NCBI GenBank assembly: GCA_002398485.1
Contig: DGYV01000020.1
Location: 1 to 9,596, forward strand
DNA length: 9,596 nucleotides
Direction of reading: 5' to 3'
From: Peptococcaceae bacterium UBA4997
GTDB lineage: Bacteria; Bacillota; Dehalobacteriia; UBA4068; UBA4997
Positions 1 through 4,956 of this stretch are shown here, in pieces (the first letter of the stretch is position 1; each line of letters begins with the position of its first letter). The position numbers were made by a program, and so were the translations under genes. The notes beneath the pieces are model-generated. The model did not search any database and was not told the origin of the DNA. It was given only the letters and a program-made list of their open reading frames with translations.

Positions 1-129
1 AATCCCTAAGACGCACCCTCTAAAGGCGGTTCTTTGTTAAAAGAGATTAAGAGATTAAAAGAGAAGAAGAAAAAGAAAGATTCGGTTTAATTTATTTGAA
101 CACCCAAAGGTGATATTGTTAAAAGTTTT

Positions 130-1347
130 TTAAAGCGGTTTATATTCCATAAGTTTTACATTAAGGGTTTTTTGAACACCCGAACGTTGAATTACTACTT
201 TTATGGTATCCCCCGCTTTGCATTTATTCAGAGCAGTGGTTACATCAGCCGAGCTTACTGCCAAATCCCCATTGATGCTGATAAGTAAGTCGCCCGCTTT
301 CATGCTGGCTTTGGCGGCACCGCCGTCCTCAGCTACGCTGTATACATAAACACCAAGCTCAGATACTCTGTACATCATAGCTTTTTGGGGTGTTGTTATA
401 TCCACAAGCTGTACACCCATTACGGGCCTGCCGGGTACATAGCCGTGGTTTATCAGTTCTTCTGCTACACTTTTGGCAAGGTTTACGGGAATGGCAAAGC
501 CAAGGCCTTCAATATCCGAACCGTAGGATTTAGCATTCACTATGCCTATAAATTCGCCTTTGCTGTTGAATAAGCCGCCGCCGCTGTTACCGGGGTTGAT
601 GGCGGCATTGGTTTGCAGAAGCGTCATATTTTGACCATTGATGTTGATTTCACGGTTCAAGGCACTGATGATACCATCGGTTACCGTGCCGCCCAGTTCA
701 CCAAGGGGATTGCCTATGGCTACTGCCAACTCGCCTACGATAAGTTTGTCGGAATTGCCGCAAACGGCGGGTTGCAGATCTGCGGCCTTTATTTTAATTA
801 CTGCAATATCGGTTTGCGGATCTGTTCCTACTAATTCAGCATCATATTCGGTACCGTTATTTAGGCGTACAGTAATACTGTTGGCATCATTTATGACATG
901 GTTGTTGGTGATGATGTAGCCATCTGTTGAAAAAATAACGCCCGAGCCCGCACCTTCGGAAATGAACTGGCCGAAATAATTATCGGTAGCTGCCGAAGAG
1001 GTGGTTATTTCAACTATGGAATTTGCGGCGGTAGCCGCTACTTCGCTTACACTTAAACTTTTGCCGCCGCTTGTAATGGCAGTATAACCTGAGTTGGCTG
1101 TTGTGGCAACGGGTGTTGAGTTGTTATCCGTTATCAGCCCCGCTAGCAGGCCGCCACCAAAACCCAAACTAAGGGAGAGTAGCAGGGCACCGCATATTAT
1201 AAGATTTTTAAATCCTGTAGTTTTGTGTGAGCGGTAGGTTTTTTTGGCTTTTGATGGGTTTGTTTGATAGCTTGATGGATTGTAGCCATCGTTATAACTG
1301 GGTATATCTATATAATCTGCTTCATATTCATCAGGGTCTTTATACAT
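130..1347 (-). CDS. htrA: HtrA/DegP-like membrane-anchored serine protease with PDZ domain
   Basis: This 405-aa protein is a trypsin-like protease of the HtrA family, which degrades misfolded proteins at the outer face of the membrane. A polar N-terminus rich in Asp, Tyr and Ser (1-46) is followed by one hydrophobic segment (about 47-72), which fits an uncleaved membrane anchor, and a Ser/Thr/Ala-rich linker. The protease domain (about 100-295) has a complete triad: His150 in ITNNHV, Asp180 in PQTDIAVIKI and Ser255 in NPGNSGGG. A single C-terminal PDZ domain covers about 306-398 (GVQL, AGDLLISINGD). The length and layout match Firmicutes HtrA proteins. The ATG start is supported by AAAGGAGG at 1355-1362, 7 nt upstream. 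The gene stands alone: a terminator lies between it and the methyltransferase gene. I found no convincing promoter and no CIRCE-type operator in front of it, and no clear terminator in the 129 nt after its stop. Family assignment is firm; the exact orthologue (HtrA, HtrB or YyxA) is not. Confidence 0.95.
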   Translation of the reverse strand: MYKDPDEYEADYIDIPSYNDGYNPSSYQTNPSKAKKTYRSHKTTGFKNLIICGALLLSLSLGFGGGLLAGLITDNNSTPVATTANSGYTAITSGGKSLSVSEVAATAANSIVEITTSSAATDNYFGQFISEGAGSGVIFSTDGYIITNNHVINDANSITVRLNNGTEYDAELVGTDPQTDIAVIKIKAADLQPAVCGNSDKLIVGELAVAIGNPLGELGGTVTDGIISALNREININGQNMTLLQTNAAINPGNSGGGLFNSKGEFIGIVNAKSYGSDIEGLGFAIPVNLAKSVAEELINHGYVPGRPVMGVQLVDITTPQKAMMYRVSELGVYVYSVAEDGGAAKASMKAGDLLISINGDLAVSSADVTTALNKCKAGDTIKVVIQRSGVQKTLNVKLMEYKPL

Positions 1348-1550
1348 GGTTTTGCCTCCTTTGAGACTAAGTTGCTGTAGCTTGTTTAGTTATATTATGA
1401 TAAACAATTGTGAAAAAAATTTGATAACCGTTTGTAAACTTAATGATAATTGACAAAAAGGAGTTTTTTCAGGTACGACAATTTTTATGATCACATAAAA
1501 ATTATGCATCAAAATAGTTTCTTAAAACCCTTATTTTAGAAAGTCTAAGC

Positions 1551-1714
1551 TTTTTATTTAAAATATGCCTAAGCTAACTCAGTTTGTTATCCAAAACGCA
1601 GTAAAGAACTATAATTTAAGCGGCCGGGGCAAAAGCCCCCTCCCTTTGCCTGGAAAGGGGCAAGGGAGATAGGGTGCAAAAATAAAAATTTTTGCTTAGG
1701 ATTTTAAAAAAATT
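1551..1714. repeat. MITE-like noncoding element with terminal inverted repeats
   Basis: The left end carries TTTAAAAT (1557-1564), 3 nt, then CCTAAGC (1568-1574). The right end carries GCTTAGG (1694-1700) followed directly by ATTTTAAA (1701-1708). The two ends are therefore inverted repeats of 15 paired positions with a 3-nt insertion on the left. Between them is no ORF of note but a run of hairpins: a GC-rich pair (1626-1668) and an 8-bp stem with an AAAA loop (1676-1695). This layout resembles a miniature inverted-repeat element or a repetitive palindromic element. No clear target-site duplication is visible and no second copy occurs in the window, so the mobile interpretation is an inference. 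Confidence 0.4.
1626..1668. repeat. GC-rich double hairpin, REP-like
   Basis: GGGGC-AAAA-GCCCC (1626-1639) is a perfect 5-bp stem with a 4-nt loop. It is followed at once by CTCCCTTTGCC (1640-1650) and GGCAAGGGAG (1659-1668), which pair over 10 bp with one bulged T. The G/C content stands out sharply from the AT-rich flanks, and no U-tract follows on either strand. Compact palindromes of this CCCTCCCTTTGCC type look like dispersed intergenic repeats of Firmicutes; that likeness is from memory and was not checked. Confidence 0.5.
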
Positions 1715-1741
1715 ATTGTATTTAATTTTGTATTCAGAATC

Positions 1742-1760
1742 ACAAAAACAGCGTTTTTGT
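1742..1760. other. Short perfect hairpin ACAAAAAC/GTTTTTGT
   Basis: An 8-bp perfect stem (1742-1749 with 1753-1760) closes a 3-nt loop. It lies just downstream of the intrinsic terminator as read on the minus strand. It may be a back-up terminator element or a chance A/T-rich palindrome; its function is unknown. Confidence 0.35.
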
Positions 1761-1776
1761 TTATGCCCAAAATATA

Positions 1777-1800
1777 AAAAGCCGCTGTATGGCGGCTTTT
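1777..1800 (-). terminator. Intrinsic terminator after the methyltransferase gene
   Basis: AAAAGCCGC (1777-1785) and GCGGCTTTT (1792-1800) form a 9-bp stem with a 6-nt loop. Read on the minus strand, the GC-rich stem ends in CTTTTTATATT, a usable U-tract, 56 nt past the methyltransferase stop codon. The stem is symmetrical, so it could also stop plus-strand transcripts, but no plus-strand gene ends here. Confidence 0.85.
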
Positions 1801-1855
1801 GGTTGATCGGTTATGAAAAAAGATTTTAATTTAAAATACTTGAAATATGCTTGCC

Positions 1856-2659
1856 TTAAATATCTTCATATAAGCCCTTGCGGTGAGCAGCGATAAAGCG
1901 GCCGCAGAAAGGGTCGTTACCTAAAAGAGCATCAGAAGCATAAAGCATTGCCATCATCACTTGATCAGTAGGGTTCAAAATGTAGCCGTTCATACCTGCT
2001 GTCATGGTTTGCACCATAAAGGCGCGGTTAATCCATTTGCGGTTGGGAAGCCCAAAAGAAATGTTGCTCAAGCCGCAAATAAAATTAACGGTTGGGAAGG
2101 CTTCTTTGATGACAGTTATAGTGTTAAGCACATCCCTGCCTGCTTGATCTGCGGTACTGATGGGTTTTACCAAAGGGTCTATATAAATATCTTCTAAAGG
2201 TACGCCGCCCTGGGTCAGGCCATTTATCAAACGGGTAGCTATATCCACCCTTTCTTCTTTGGTAGTGGGCATACCGTTATCATCCATGCAAAGGGCAACT
2301 ACTTTAGCGTGATATTGGGCAACCAGCGGTAAAGTGGCGGCAAAGCGATCCTTTTCTGCCGTAATGGAATTTACAAAAGGCTGGCCGTTTTTGCATAAAG
2401 ACAAGCCACGAGCCAGTACATTGGTATCGGGAGTATCTATGGAAAGAGGTAGGTCGGTAACTTCCTGTACGGTTTGAACCAGCCAAGCCATCCTTTCCTC
2501 TTCATCGTCAACAAAGGTACCGCAGTTTACATCAATATAATTTGCGCCTGCTTCTGCCTGTTCTATGGCAAGCTCCTGAATGGCTTTGGCATCGTATGCT
2601 TCCATGGCAGGCCGAATGGCTTTACGGCTGCTATTTATGAGTTCACCTATGATCAACAT
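1856..2659 (-). CDS. Methyltetrahydrofolate:corrinoid protein methyltransferase (AcsE-like, pterin-binding fold)
   Basis: This 267-aa protein is a single dihydropteroate-synthase-like TIM barrel, the usual size for MeTr/AcsE proteins (about 260-270 aa). Such enzymes move the N5-methyl group between methyl-tetrahydrofolate and the cobalt of a corrinoid protein. Pterin-site residues of the family are visible: IGELIN at 4-9, YIDVN at 41-45, Asp75 in SIDTPD, Asn97 in VNSIT, Asp161 in YIDPL and Asn199 in GLSNISFGLP. The ATG start is fixed by AAGGAGG (2667-2673), 7 nt upstream. The next gene upstream encodes a corrinoid protein, the expected methyl partner. Its own perfect promoter lies at 2700-2728 and a terminator at 1777-1800. 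No acetyl-CoA synthase, CO dehydrogenase or substrate-specific methyltransferase gene is in the window. The pair may therefore serve the Wood-Ljungdahl pathway, O- or N-demethylation, or methionine synthesis; the sequence does not decide. Confidence 0.9.
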   Translation of the reverse strand: MLIIGELINSSRKAIRPAMEAYDAKAIQELAIEQAEAGANYIDVNCGTFVDDEEERMAWLVQTVQEVTDLPLSIDTPDTNVLARGLSLCKNGQPFVNSITAEKDRFAATLPLVAQYHAKVVALCMDDNGMPTTKEERVDIATRLINGLTQGGVPLEDIYIDPLVKPISTADQAGRDVLNTITVIKEAFPTVNFICGLSNISFGLPNRKWINRAFMVQTMTAGMNGYILNPTDQVMMAMLYASDALLGNDPFCGRFIAAHRKGLYEDI

Positions 2660-2699
2660 CTTTTTTCCTCCTTAAAAACGGCATTGCAATACAGCTTGT

Positions 2700-2728
2700 A
2701 TTATACCTTTGCCTGAAGCGGTTGTCAA
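2700..2728 (-). promoter_or_regulatory. Perfect sigma-A promoter for the methyltransferase gene
   Basis: On the minus strand TTGACA (2728-2723) and TATAAT (2705-2700) are both exact consensus hexamers, separated by exactly 17 nt. Transcription would start near 2693, giving a leader of about 35 nt before the ATG at 2659 with the ribosome binding site well placed. The site lies in the 95-nt gap after the corrinoid gene. Confidence 0.85.
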
Positions 2729-2754
2729 AACCTTGAGCCTATAAAAAGCTTGCT

Positions 2755-3390
2755 TTAGGGATGCAGCAGTTTTTGGCAAAGCATGACAGCTCCCGTGGCA
2801 TCTTCGGAATAGCCGTTGGCACCTATTTTATCGGCAAAGTCTTGGGTTACGGGAGCACCCCCGATGATAACATTAACGCCGGGGCGCAGGCCTTCCTTGT
2901 CTACGGCTTCAATAATTTTGGACATCATTGGCATTGTTGTAGTCAATAGCGCGGAAAGAGCGATGATTTGCGGTTCATGTTTTTCAATGGCGGCCAAAAA
3001 GTCGTTGGGGCCTTTATCGCTGCCCAGATTTATTACCTCAAAGCCGTTATTTTCCAGCATCAGTGCCACCAGGTTTTTGCCTATATCGTGAAGGTCTCCT
3101 TTGACTGTACCTATAACTATTTTTCCTTTGTAAACCATTTCACCTTCTTTTATATATGGTTTTATAGTAGCTACGGTTTCGGTCATGACTTGTGCGGAAA
3201 GCATGACTTCGGGCACGAACATTTCCCCTTCTTTGAATAATTCTCCTACCCTGGACATGCCTGTAATAAGGCCGTTGTTGATAATGTCAAGCGGTGCGGT
3301 GCCACTTTCTAACAGGGCTTTGGCGGTGGCGATGGCGTTATCCTTATCGCCCGTTACCAAAAAATCCGATAATTTTACTAAATCCGTCAC
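2755..3390 (-). CDS. Corrinoid (B12-binding) methyl-carrier protein, MtbC/MtmC/MetH-like
   Basis: This protein of about 211 aa carries a methyl group on a corrinoid cofactor between methyltransferases. The N-terminal helical cap domain (about 8-85) has the family pattern with GMSRVGELFKEGEMFVPEV and ends before the linker. The B12-binding domain (about 88-211) has the hallmark DLHDIG, whose His101 would be the lower axial cobalt ligand, then SALLTTTM (S146-x-L) and the IIGGAPV loop near 175-181. Start choice: a TTG at 3396 opens the same frame, but the strong AGGGGAGG (3398-3405) would then be only 1 nt away. The GTG at 3390 sits 7 nt from it, so GTG is preferred; residue numbers use that start. 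The methyltransferase gene follows after 95 nt, making a functional pair. No cobalamin riboswitch motif is visible upstream. The true methyl donor is unknown. Confidence 0.88.
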   Translation of the reverse strand: MTDLVKLSDFLVTGDKDNAIATAKALLESGTAPLDIINNGLITGMSRVGELFKEGEMFVPEVMLSAQVMTETVATIKPYIKEGEMVYKGKIVIGTVKGDLHDIGKNLVALMLENNGFEVINLGSDKGPNDFLAAIEKHEPQIIALSALLTTTMPMMSKIIEAVDKEGLRPGVNVIIGGAPVTQDFADKIGANGYSEDATGAVMLCQKLLHP

Positions 3391-3397
3391 AAACAAA

Positions 3398-3405
3398 CCT
3401 CCCCT
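3398..3405 (-). promoter_or_regulatory. Ribosome binding site deciding the GTG start of the corrinoid gene
   Basis: On the minus strand AGGGGAGG is followed by T-TTG-TTT-GTG. The spacing is 1 nt to the TTG and 7 nt to the GTG at 3390. Every other well-placed site on this strand has 7 nt, which favours GTG. Confidence 0.75.
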
Positions 3406-3437
3406 TTGAGTGTCGTTTTATATATTGTGTAAATTTT

Positions 3438-3466
3438 ATTTTCGCAAAAAACAAGCTAAATGTCAA
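3438..3466 (-). promoter_or_regulatory. Candidate sigma-A promoter for the corrinoid gene
   Basis: On the minus strand an exact TTGACA (3466-3461) is followed after 17 nt by GAAAAT (3443-3438), which matches the -10 consensus at four of six positions. Transcription would start near 3430, about 40 nt before the GTG start. Confidence 0.55.
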
Positions 3467-3516
3467 TCAAAAGATGATTTATGCTCTATCAAAAATCAAG
3501 TGAGGGTTGTGGGATA

Positions 3517-3608
3517 GGTGGATAAATAGCCTGCTAATACAGTACTACACAAACGAATATTCAGAAAATAGCGCCGAGGAAGTCATTTTGTGGATATTTT
3601 GGGGATAA
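3517..3608 (+). other. Cluster of three near-consensus DnaA-box-like 9-mers
   Basis: GGTGGATAA (3517-3525), TGTGGATAT (3589-3597) and TGGGGATAA (3600-3608) each differ by one base from TGTGGATAA, the complement of the DnaA box TTATCCACA. All three are in the same orientation within 92 bp of noncoding DNA. No replication gene is near, so an origin is unlikely. Another one-mismatch box (TTATCCAAA, near 1588) occurs elsewhere in the window, so chance is a real alternative. Confidence 0.25.
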
Positions 3609-3866
3609 AACAGGGTTTTTGGAATAAATAAAAATTTTTTACAAAAATCCGTAATAAATTACAAAAGTCCTGCTAGAATAGTATATCATATTGCTGTAAT
3701 AAAAGAGTAATACTGTATTCTGCTTTAAGCAAGCAAATAGGCCTTATGTTTTTCCGCACATTGGAAAAACATAAGGCCTGCTAGAAGCGCTAAGGCTGGT
3801 TTTTAGCATAAACAACCATTCGTTATTCTTGCGTGAAAATAACGGATAATTGCTATGTTTAGCAGG
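3530..3866. repeat. Dispersed CCTGCTA(GAA) copies, three direct and one inverted
   Basis: CCTGCTA occurs at 3530-3536, 3669-3675 and 3777-3783. The last two extend to the 10-mer CCTGCTAGAA (3669-3678 and 3777-3786, 108 bp apart). An inverted copy, TAGCAGG, lies at 3860-3866. The 3777 copy and the inverted copy bound a 90-bp segment like terminal inverted repeats. They may be protein-binding half-sites, ends of a small element or parts of an RNA fold. Confidence 0.4.
3739..3779. repeat. Perfect 17-bp inverted repeat with 7-nt loop
   Basis: AGGCCTTATGTTTTTCC (3739-3755) pairs without mismatch with 3763-3779 across the loop GCACATT. No U-tract follows on either strand, so it is not a normal intrinsic terminator. 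It could be an operator read as DNA or a very stable RNA hairpin. Its inner TTTTTCC-N7-GGAAAAA core is A/T-G/C arranged like a dyad site for a dimeric regulator, but its orientation is opposite to the known E. coli IclR box TGGAAATNATTTCCA. Confidence 0.85.
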
Positions 3867-3867
3867 C
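3776..3867 (+). other. Possible three-way-junction RNA fold overlapping the 17-bp hairpin
   Basis: Read as plus-strand RNA, 3776-3786 pairs with 3857-3867 (11 bp, one GU). Inside lie two hairpins: 3789-3795 with 3801-3807 (five Watson-Crick and two GU pairs) and 3818-3827 with 3838-3847 (10 bp, one GU, loop CTTGCGTGAA). Bases 3776-3779 are also the 3' end of the upstream 17-bp stem, so the two folds exclude each other in part. No known riboswitch class was recognised. Whether the region is transcribed is unknown. Confidence 0.35.
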
Positions 3868-4043
3868 ATTATATTATAATCACCAACTCTTTGTGGGGTA
3901 TTTGACGCTAAAGTCTACCAAATGAAAAAGAAAGGTTTATTTTTTGATATAAAAATGATAAAATAACATTACGGTATCCAATAATTATTAAAAATGAGGG
4001 CAAGCTATGTATGCTTTTAGCTTAGCTTTTCCAAAACGGATGT

Positions 4044-4073
4044 TTGAAACCGTAATAAAAATATCATTATTAT
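4044..4073 (+). promoter_or_regulatory. Candidate promoter for the IclR gene and downstream operon
   Basis: TTGAAA (4044-4049, five of six to consensus) and TATTAT (4068-4073, five of six) are 18 nt apart. Transcription would begin near 4080, upstream of the ribosome binding site at 4094-4101. A start there would leave out the in-frame ATG at 4076 and favours translation from 4112. Confidence 0.55.
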
Positions 4074-4093
4074 AAATGCGAGTTGAGCCGTTT

Positions 4094-4101
4094 GGGGGAG
4101 G
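4094..4101 (+). promoter_or_regulatory. Ribosome binding site deciding the IclR start
   Basis: GGGGGAGG lies 10 nt before the ATG at 4112. The in-frame ATG at 4076 lies upstream of it and has no purine-rich site of its own. Confidence 0.8.
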
Positions 4102-4111
4102 CTGTGATTTA

Positions 4112-4867
4112 ATGCAAAGCGTAGATAGGATTGTAACCATATTGGCTTTATTGGCCGATTCATCAAAAGGCTTAGGCATTACGGATCTTTACGAGGCCTG
4201 TGAATTGCCTAAATCCACTTTGCACAGGATTTTGACTAGCCTGGTAATGCATGATTTTGCAGTGCAGGATCCGCATACCAAAAAATATCGTTTGGGTTCG
4301 GCCATGCTTAGGATGGGCGCGCGTTTTTTAAGCCAAAATGATGTTCGAGCTATAGCTCGTCCTTATTTGGAGCAAGCGGAAAAAGAATTACGGGAAACCG
4401 TTTATTTATGTATACTTCAGGGTGAGCGTGTAATTTGTGTGGACGCAGTTAGTACCTCAAGGGATTTGAACTATTTTGTAAGCGTGGGCAAGGAAATGCC
4501 CTTTAATATATCGGCGGCTGCTAAAGCCATACTTGCTTATCAGCCGGCGGATTTTATAGCCAATGTTTTGGGTTCGGATAAAATAGCTTTTAAAACGGCA
4601 AACAGTATTACGGATCCTGAGCGTTTGGAAAAGCACTTGGCCAGTATTCGTATTCTTGGTTACAGTATTTGTGAAGAAGAAATGGAAGAAGGCGCAACCG
4701 CGGTAGCCGCTCCCCTGTGGGATTGGAGGGGTCAGGTAACTGCCAGTGTTGCAGTGATTGGTCCTGCTGTAAGGTTGCAGGGTTCTTATCGCCAAGGTGT
4801 TGTGGATGTTATTTTGGCTACTGCTCAGGTTATTTCCCGTCAATGGGGCATGACGCAAAATTATTAA
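4112..4867 (+). CDS. IclR-family transcriptional regulator
   Basis: This 251-aa protein has the typical IclR length and layout. An N-terminal winged helix-turn-helix (about 1-62) includes LGITDLYEACELPKSTLHRI, with the recognition helix at about 34-44, and ends in KYRLGSAML. The C-terminal effector domain (about 78-245) shows the family features ETVYLCILQGERVICVD, the AAAKAILAY helix start, and EEEMEEGATAVAAPLWD before the conserved GQVTASVAVIGP. IclR proteins bind DNA as dimers or tetramers and respond to small organic acids or other catabolites; the effector here cannot be read. The gene precedes carbamate kinase by 89 nt and a molybdenum hydroxylase operon, in the same direction, so it probably controls that module and perhaps itself. 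Comparable roles are known for IclR members such as AllR in allantoin use. The start at 4112 is chosen over the in-frame ATG at 4076 because of the ribosome binding site. Confidence 0.92.
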   Translation: MQSVDRIVTILALLADSSKGLGITDLYEACELPKSTLHRILTSLVMHDFAVQDPHTKKYRLGSAMLRMGARFLSQNDVRAIARPYLEQAEKELRETVYLCILQGERVICVDAVSTSRDLNYFVSVGKEMPFNISAAAKAILAYQPADFIANVLGSDKIAFKTANSITDPERLEKHLASIRILGYSICEEEMEEGATAVAAPLWDWRGQVTASVAVIGPAVRLQGSYRQGVVDVILATAQVISRQWGMTQNY

Positions 4868-4916
4868 AAAGTATGTGATCATTCTTGGGGTAAAAATATG
4901 CTTTAGGAATGTTGCA

Positions 4917-4938
4917 TAAATAAAAAATATTTTATTTA
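4917..4938. promoter_or_regulatory. A/T-only inverted repeat abutting the arcC ribosome binding site
   Basis: TAAATAAAA (4917-4925) and TTTTATTTA (4930-4938) form a perfect 9-bp dyad around AATA. It ends on the first base of AAGGAG (4938-4943), the ribosome binding site of the kinase gene. It could be an operator or a weak hairpin limiting ribosome access. Being all A/T in an AT-rich gap, it may also be chance. Confidence 0.35.
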
Positions 4939-4956
4939 AGGAGTGGACGTTACAAA

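Larger units (their letters stand above)
3391..4111. other. 721-nt gene-free divergent region with many inverted and direct repeats
   Basis: No credible coding sequence lies between the corrinoid gene and the IclR gene. The left part holds the corrinoid promoter. From 3517 to 3867 it is unusually rich in structure: DnaA-like boxes, a 9-bp stem GGGTTTTTG/CAAAAATCC (3613-3621 with 3642-3650), two near-copies of TACAAAAATCC at a 20-bp period (3640-3650, 3660-3670), CCTGCTA copies and large hairpins. AATACAGTA (3536-3544) recurs inverted as TACTGTATT (3711-3719). The right part (3868-4111) is AT-rich and holds the promoter and ribosome binding site of the rightward genes. A TATAAT at 3875-3880, with TTGCTA 19 nt upstream of it, is a second, weaker promoter candidate. 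Confidence 0.6.

Noticed and set aside
37..82. Purine-rich tract with two tandem AAGAGATT copies (41-56)
   Set aside because: A low-complexity stretch after the protease gene with no hairpin, gene or known motif; too few copies to call a repeat locus.
95..181. TTTGAACACCC present at 95-105 and again at 171-181
   Set aside because: Only two copies of 11 bp, one of them inside the protease coding region; most likely chance.
1450..1455. Plus-strand TTGACA as a promoter
   Set aside because: No acceptable -10 sequence follows at 16-19 nt and no plus-strand gene lies downstream.
1363..1500. Stress-type control (CIRCE or similar) or a clear promoter upstream of the protease gene
   Set aside because: No CIRCE dyad is present. 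Several -10-like words occur (for example TATAAC at 1394-1389 on the minus strand) but none has a -35 at acceptable spacing.
3739..3779. The 17-bp hairpin as an intrinsic terminator
   Set aside because: No run of U follows the stem on either strand, and no gene ends close to it.
4076..4111. Upstream in-frame ATG of the IclR gene
   Set aside because: It precedes the ribosome binding site at 4094-4101, lies at or before the predicted transcript start, and would add residues not typical of the family.
3391..4111. Cobalamin riboswitch, T-box or purine riboswitch in the divergent gap
   Set aside because: The B12-box, T-box and purine-aptamer core sequences were looked for by eye on both strands and not found.
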